Source: Brevibacillus fortis
GTDB taxonomy: Bacteria; Bacillota; Bacilli; Brevibacillales; Brevibacillaceae
NCBI RefSeq assembly: GCF_003013395.1
Contig: NZ_PXZM01000049.1
Location: forward strand, 20,591-84,590
Reading direction: 5' to 3'
Length of the DNA: 64,000 nt
Each line of letters opens with the position of its first letter. Within the stretch, counting starts at the first letter, position 1. The notes beneath the pieces were generated by a model. That model was not told the origin of the DNA. It did no database searches and saw only the letters and a list, made by a program, of their open reading frames with translations. A program made the translations under genes and the position numbers. Below, piece by piece: positions 61,698 to 64,000 of this stretch.

Positions 61698-61847
61698 TTG
61701 TCTAAAAAAGACGTTCTCCTCGAGATTGAAATGCTGCGAAAAAAACTCAACGATCAGTACAAGAAACAATCTTGCATTACTCCAGAATTAGTGACGCTTA
61801 GTGTACAACTGGACCAGTTATTAAATAAACTACGTCTCCATCCTTAG
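61698..61847 (+). CDS. Spo0E-like aspartyl-phosphate phosphatase
   Basis: The 49-residue protein starts at TTG 61698 with AAAGGAGAG upstream. It is helical: KKDVLLEIEMLRKKLNDQYK, then SVQLDQLLNKLR, which carries the S-x-x-L-D motif of Spo0E-like sporulation inhibitors. Such proteins dephosphorylate Spo0A~P. Divergent from sigW. The TTG start and small size make it easy to miss. Confidence 0.8.
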   Translation: MSKKDVLLEIEMLRKKLNDQYKKQSCITPELVTLSVQLDQLLNKLRLHP

Positions 61848-61889
61848 AATGTACAGCTTTCCCCTATCAATGTAAAGATGCGAAAAAAC

Positions 61890-61920
61890 AAAAAAAGAGG
61901 GCCAAAAGCCTCTCTTTTTT
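61890..61920. terminator. Bidirectional terminator between the Spo0E-like gene and rocF
   Basis: AAAAAAAGAGGG, a short loop, CCTCTCTTTTTT. Confidence 0.88.
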
Positions 61921-61940
61921 CATGATCTTCCTCTATTATT

Positions 61941-62837
61941 TTACAGTAATTTATCCCCAAAAACGGAACTCATTAAGGCGACTGCAACGCGAGCCGTCAT
62001 GTTTTCTCGGTCAAGAATCGGGTTGACCTCCACGAATTCTGCTGAGCAAAGAATATCCGCATCTGCCAGCATTTCCAATGAGACATGCCCTTCACGATAG
62101 GAAATACCACCTATTACTGGCGTCCCTACTCCTGGAGCATCATGTGGATCAATTCCATCCAAGTCGAGGCTCAAATGCACCCCATCTGTGTTTTTCGACA
62201 CATGCGCGATTGCTTCATCCATGACTCGAGCCATACCAAGTTTATCAATTTCATGCATGGTGAAAACCTTCATCCCAATACTTTTGATCAATTCACGCTC
62301 ACCTGAATCCAAATCACGCGCACCGATGATGACCACGTTTTCTGCCTTTACTTTTGGTGTATATCCCCCAATGTTCGTCAGACGCTCATGTCCATACCCC
62401 AAGCTCGCTGCCAAAGGCATTCCATGAATATTTCCCGATGGAGAAGTGGCACCTGTATTCAAATCACCGTGAGCATCAAACCAAATCACACCCAGGTTTT
62501 TAACGTGTTTAGCCACACCTGCTATGGTTCCAAGGGCGATGCTGTGATCGCCACCCAATACGAGCGGGAATCGACCTGCAGTCATGATATCGCTTACAAC
62601 ATTGGCAAGCTTTTCATTAGCTTCCACGACTTCATCCAGGTATTTATGGTTTTCCGTCTCGGTGAAGTGGTGAGGACGCGTTACAAAAATATCTCCTCGG
62701 TCTTCAATATGGAAACCCATCTTTTCCAGGCGAGCTACAACACCTGCATAACGGATAGCGCTAGGTCCCATGTCAACTCCGCGGCGGTCTGCACCTAGAT
62801 CCATCGGTACACCAACAATGCTCATGTTTTTGTTCAT
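61941..62837 (-). CDS. rocF: Arginase
   Basis: The 298-residue ureohydrolase has manganese ligands H98 (GGDHS), D121/H123/D125 (FDAHGDLN) and D225/D227 (SLDLDGIDP). It cleaves arginine to ornithine and urea. ATG 62837 (AAAGGGTGG upstream) gives the usual arginase length; the longer frame adds nine unsupported residues. Monocistronic, not next to rocD/rocE in this window. Confidence 0.95.
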   Translation of the reverse strand: MNKNMSIVGVPMDLGADRRGVDMGPSAIRYAGVVARLEKMGFHIEDRGDIFVTRPHHFTETENHKYLDEVVEANEKLANVVSDIMTAGRFPLVLGGDHSIALGTIAGVAKHVKNLGVIWFDAHGDLNTGATSPSGNIHGMPLAASLGYGHERLTNIGGYTPKVKAENVVIIGARDLDSGERELIKSIGMKVFTMHEIDKLGMARVMDEAIAHVSKNTDGVHLSLDLDGIDPHDAPGVGTPVIGGISYREGHVSLEMLADADILCSAEFVEVNPILDRENMTARVAVALMSSVFGDKLL

Positions 62838-62962
62838 AGAAGTGCCACCCTTTCCTTCGTTCATTCATTTTCTACTCCTATATTGTAGCCCCCGAAAGCA
62901 AAATGACTCAACTCGACATGATTTTGCATAAATAACCTGTCGGACAAGCTATGTCAAAAACA

Positions 62963-62995
62963 CAAAAAAACGAGCAACCATTTCGGTTTCTCGTT
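62963..62995 (-). terminator. Terminator of the tRNA cluster
   Basis: The minus strand reads ACGAGAAACC GAAAT GGTTGCTCGT then TTTTTTTG, directly after tRNA-Gly. Confidence 0.9.
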
Positions 62996-63008
62996 TCTAG
63001 TAAGCATA

Positions 63009-63082
63009 TGGAGCGGGTGATGGGAATCGAACCCACGCGACCAGCTTGGAAGGCTGGAGTTCTACCATTGAACTACACCCGC
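63009..63082 (-). tRNA. tRNA-Gly (anticodon TCC)
   Basis: The acceptor stem pairs GCGGGTG with its 3' partner CACCCGC; anticodon loop CTTCCAA, T loop GTTCGATTC, encoded CCA. Confidence 0.95.
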
Positions 63083-63091
63083 AAATAAAAA

Positions 63092-63168
63092 TGGTCGGGA
63101 AGACAGGATTCGAACCTGCGACCCCTTGGTCCCAAGCCAAGTACTCTACCAAGCTGAGCTACTTCCCG
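63092..63168 (-). tRNA. tRNA-Pro (anticodon TGG)
   Basis: CGGGAAG acceptor stem, anticodon arm CTTGG-CTTGGGA-CCAAG, encoded CCA. Confidence 0.95.
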
Positions 63169-63200
63169 ATTATTGTTCTTCACTTTTTAAGATGAAGATG

Positions 63201-63274
63201 CGTGCCCTGAGAGATTCGAACTCCCGACCTTTTGATTCGTAGTCAAACGCTCTATCCAGCTGAGCTAAGGGCAC
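63201..63274 (-). tRNA. tRNA-Arg (anticodon ACG)
   Basis: GTGCCCT pairs with AGGGCAC; anticodon loop CTACGAA. The CCA end is not encoded (the next bases are CAT). Confidence 0.94.
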
Positions 63275-63294
63275 ATATTTAAATTTTAAAAAAC

Positions 63295-63370
63295 TGGTGA
63301 GCCATGAAGGACTCGAACCTTCGACCCTCTGATTAAAAGTCAGATGCTCTACCAACTGAGCTAATGGCTC
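63295..63370 (-). tRNA. tRNA-Lys (anticodon TTT)
   Basis: GAGCCAT acceptor, loop CTTTTAA, encoded CCA. Confidence 0.95.
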
Positions 63371-63376
63371 GCAAAA

Positions 63377-63451
63377 TGGCTGGGGTACTAGGATTTGAAC
63401 CTAGGAATGACGGAGTCAAAGTCCGTTGCCTTACCGCTTGGCTATACCCCA
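63377..63451 (-). tRNA. tRNA-Gln (anticodon TTG)
   Basis: TGGGGTA acceptor, loop CTTTGAC, encoded CCA. Confidence 0.95.
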
Positions 63452-63471
63452 ACGATCAGCAAAATAAAAAA

Positions 63472-63556
63472 TGGTGGGGAGAGACGGATTCGAACCGCCG
63501 AACCCGGAGGGAGCAGATTTACAGTCTGCCGTGTTTAGCCACTTCACTATCTCCCC
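63472..63556 (-). tRNA. tRNA-Tyr (anticodon GTA)
   Basis: GGGGAGA acceptor, loop CTGTAAA, long class II variable arm, encoded CCA. Confidence 0.95.
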
Positions 63557-63564
63557 ATTTTTTA

Positions 63565-63640
63565 TGGTGGAGGCTGACGGGATCGAACCGCCGACCCTCT
63601 GCTTGTAAGGCAGATGCTCTCCCAGCTGAGCTAAGCCTCC
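63565..63640 (-). tRNA. tRNA-Val (anticodon TAC)
   Basis: GGAGGCT acceptor, loop CTTACAA, encoded CCA. Confidence 0.95.
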
Positions 63641-63659
63641 ATATCCCTGACAAAGTGAC

Positions 63660-63716
63660 GAGTATGCTTCTTAGCATACTCTGAGAACTTTGCAGGTACC
63701 TTAACCACAGTTAAGG
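63660..63716. other. Two hairpins in the spacer between tRNA-Val and tRNA-Glu
   Basis: GAGTATGCT..AGCATACTC (63660-63681) and CCTTAAC CACA GTTAAGG (63699-63716). They may be processing signals of the tRNA precursor. Confidence 0.45.
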
Positions 63717-63726
63717 AGTTTTTAGG

Positions 63727-63800
63727 TGACCCGTAGGGGATTCGAACCCCTGAATGACAGCGTGAAAGGCTGCTGTGTTAAACCGCTTCACCAACGGGCC
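63727..63800 (-). tRNA. tRNA-Glu (anticodon TTC)
   Basis: GGCCCGT pairs with ACGGGTC; loop CTTTCAC. CCA is not encoded (CCT follows the discriminator). Confidence 0.94.
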
Positions 63801-63819
63801 ATTTTCATGAGAATACTTC

Positions 63820-63895
63820 TGGTGCTCCCGACAGGAATCGAACCTGCGACCTCTTCCTTACCATGGAAACGCTCTACCGACTGAGCTACAGGAGC
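63820..63895 (-). tRNA. tRNA-Thr (anticodon GGT)
   Basis: GCTCCTG acceptor, anticodon loop ATGGTAA, encoded CCA. Confidence 0.94.
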
Positions 63896-63901
63896 ATCAT
63901 A

Positions 63902-63977
63902 TGGCTCCTCGGGACGGACTCGAACCGCCGACCGATCGGTTAACAGCCGATTGCTCTACCAACTGAGCTACCGAGGA
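63902..63977 (-). tRNA. tRNA-Asn (anticodon GTT)
   Basis: TCCTCGG acceptor, loop CTGTTAA, encoded CCA. It is the most upstream of ten tRNAs in one direction; the cluster may continue past the window edge. Confidence 0.95.
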
Positions 63978-64000
63978 ACGTTGAAGGTTTATTCCTTCAA

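Noticed and set aside
63170..63684. Open frames across the tRNA cluster on both strands
   Set aside because: They are readings through tRNA genes and are known false calls of this type.
1..64000. CRISPR arrays, rRNA genes, prophage or complete insertion sequences
   Set aside because: No regularly spaced direct repeats, no rRNA sequence, no phage structural genes and no intact transposase were seen; only element-like remnants near 33.9 and 46-48.7 kb.

Overview
The window looks like chromosomal DNA of a Brevibacillus-type member of the Paenibacillaceae (Firmicutes). The evidence is strong AGGAGG-type ribosome binding sites, TTGACA/TATAAT promoters, a sigW-rsiW-cdaA-cdaR-glmM-glmS block with a glmS ribozyme, an mhqNOD quinone-resistance operon, a CadC/CadA pair and a large tRNA cluster. 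The species is inferred from gene content only; no marker gene was compared.

Layout. 0-1.5 kb: N-terminal part of a cadmium/zinc P-type ATPase divergent from its ArsR-type repressor cadC. 1.5-4.1 kb: OmpR-type two-component system plus a membrane protein. 4.3-6.7 kb: mhqNOD operon behind a consensus promoter and two near-identical palindromes. 6.8-10.2 kb: a DinB-like gene, a decayed MFS/saccharopine-dehydrogenase-like operon next to an intact LuxR regulator, and a decayed SMR efflux gene. 10.2-14.6 kb: threonine-aldolase-like gene, then an alkylation/base-repair group (adaA divergent from alkA-nfo, then a small Ada-type zinc protein). 14.6-20.4 kb: cyclase-family hydrolase followed by a gene with an in-frame stop, a MerR regulator divergent from a MetX-like hydrolase with a typical long-spacer MerR promoter, a HEAT-repeat protein and a DHFR-like protein. 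20.4-28.4 kb: CNNM/HlyC-type membrane protein, exonuclease III, a macrolide phosphotransferase preceded by a 13-codon leader ending in MRLR, a PepSY protein, a CtaM/YozB-like protein, an amino-acid permease and an HSL-type esterase. 28.4-34 kb: LLM oxidoreductase, MFS pump with divergent TetR, and a chemoreceptor. 34-41 kb: extended SDR, sstT, a secreted 36-residue-repeat protein, a GH18 chitinase, and glpT with a leader terminator. 41-46.2 kb: regulator-kinase-ABC ATPase-FtsX permease unit. 46.2-49.9 kb: a patchwork of gene remnants, repeats, a secreted hydrolase, a Crp-type regulator and Dps. 50-54 kb: MFS pump and an ECF sigma factor with a DUF4179 anti-sigma protein. 54.4-61.6 kb: sigW, rsiW-like, cdaA, cdaR, glmM and glmS. 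61.7-64 kb: Spo0E-like phosphatase, arginase and ten tRNA genes.

Main themes are detoxification and envelope stress: metal efflux, quinone resistance, alkylation repair, macrolide inactivation, several pumps, a peptide-stress-like ABC/two-component unit, SigW and a second ECF sigma. The cda-glm block links c-di-AMP synthesis to cell-wall precursor supply. At least five genes are visibly decayed (SMR pump, MFS pump, saccharopine-DH-like, cyclase-linked gene, 46.3 kb fragment). The most notable signal is the putative macrolide-sensing leader peptide ahead of the mph gene.
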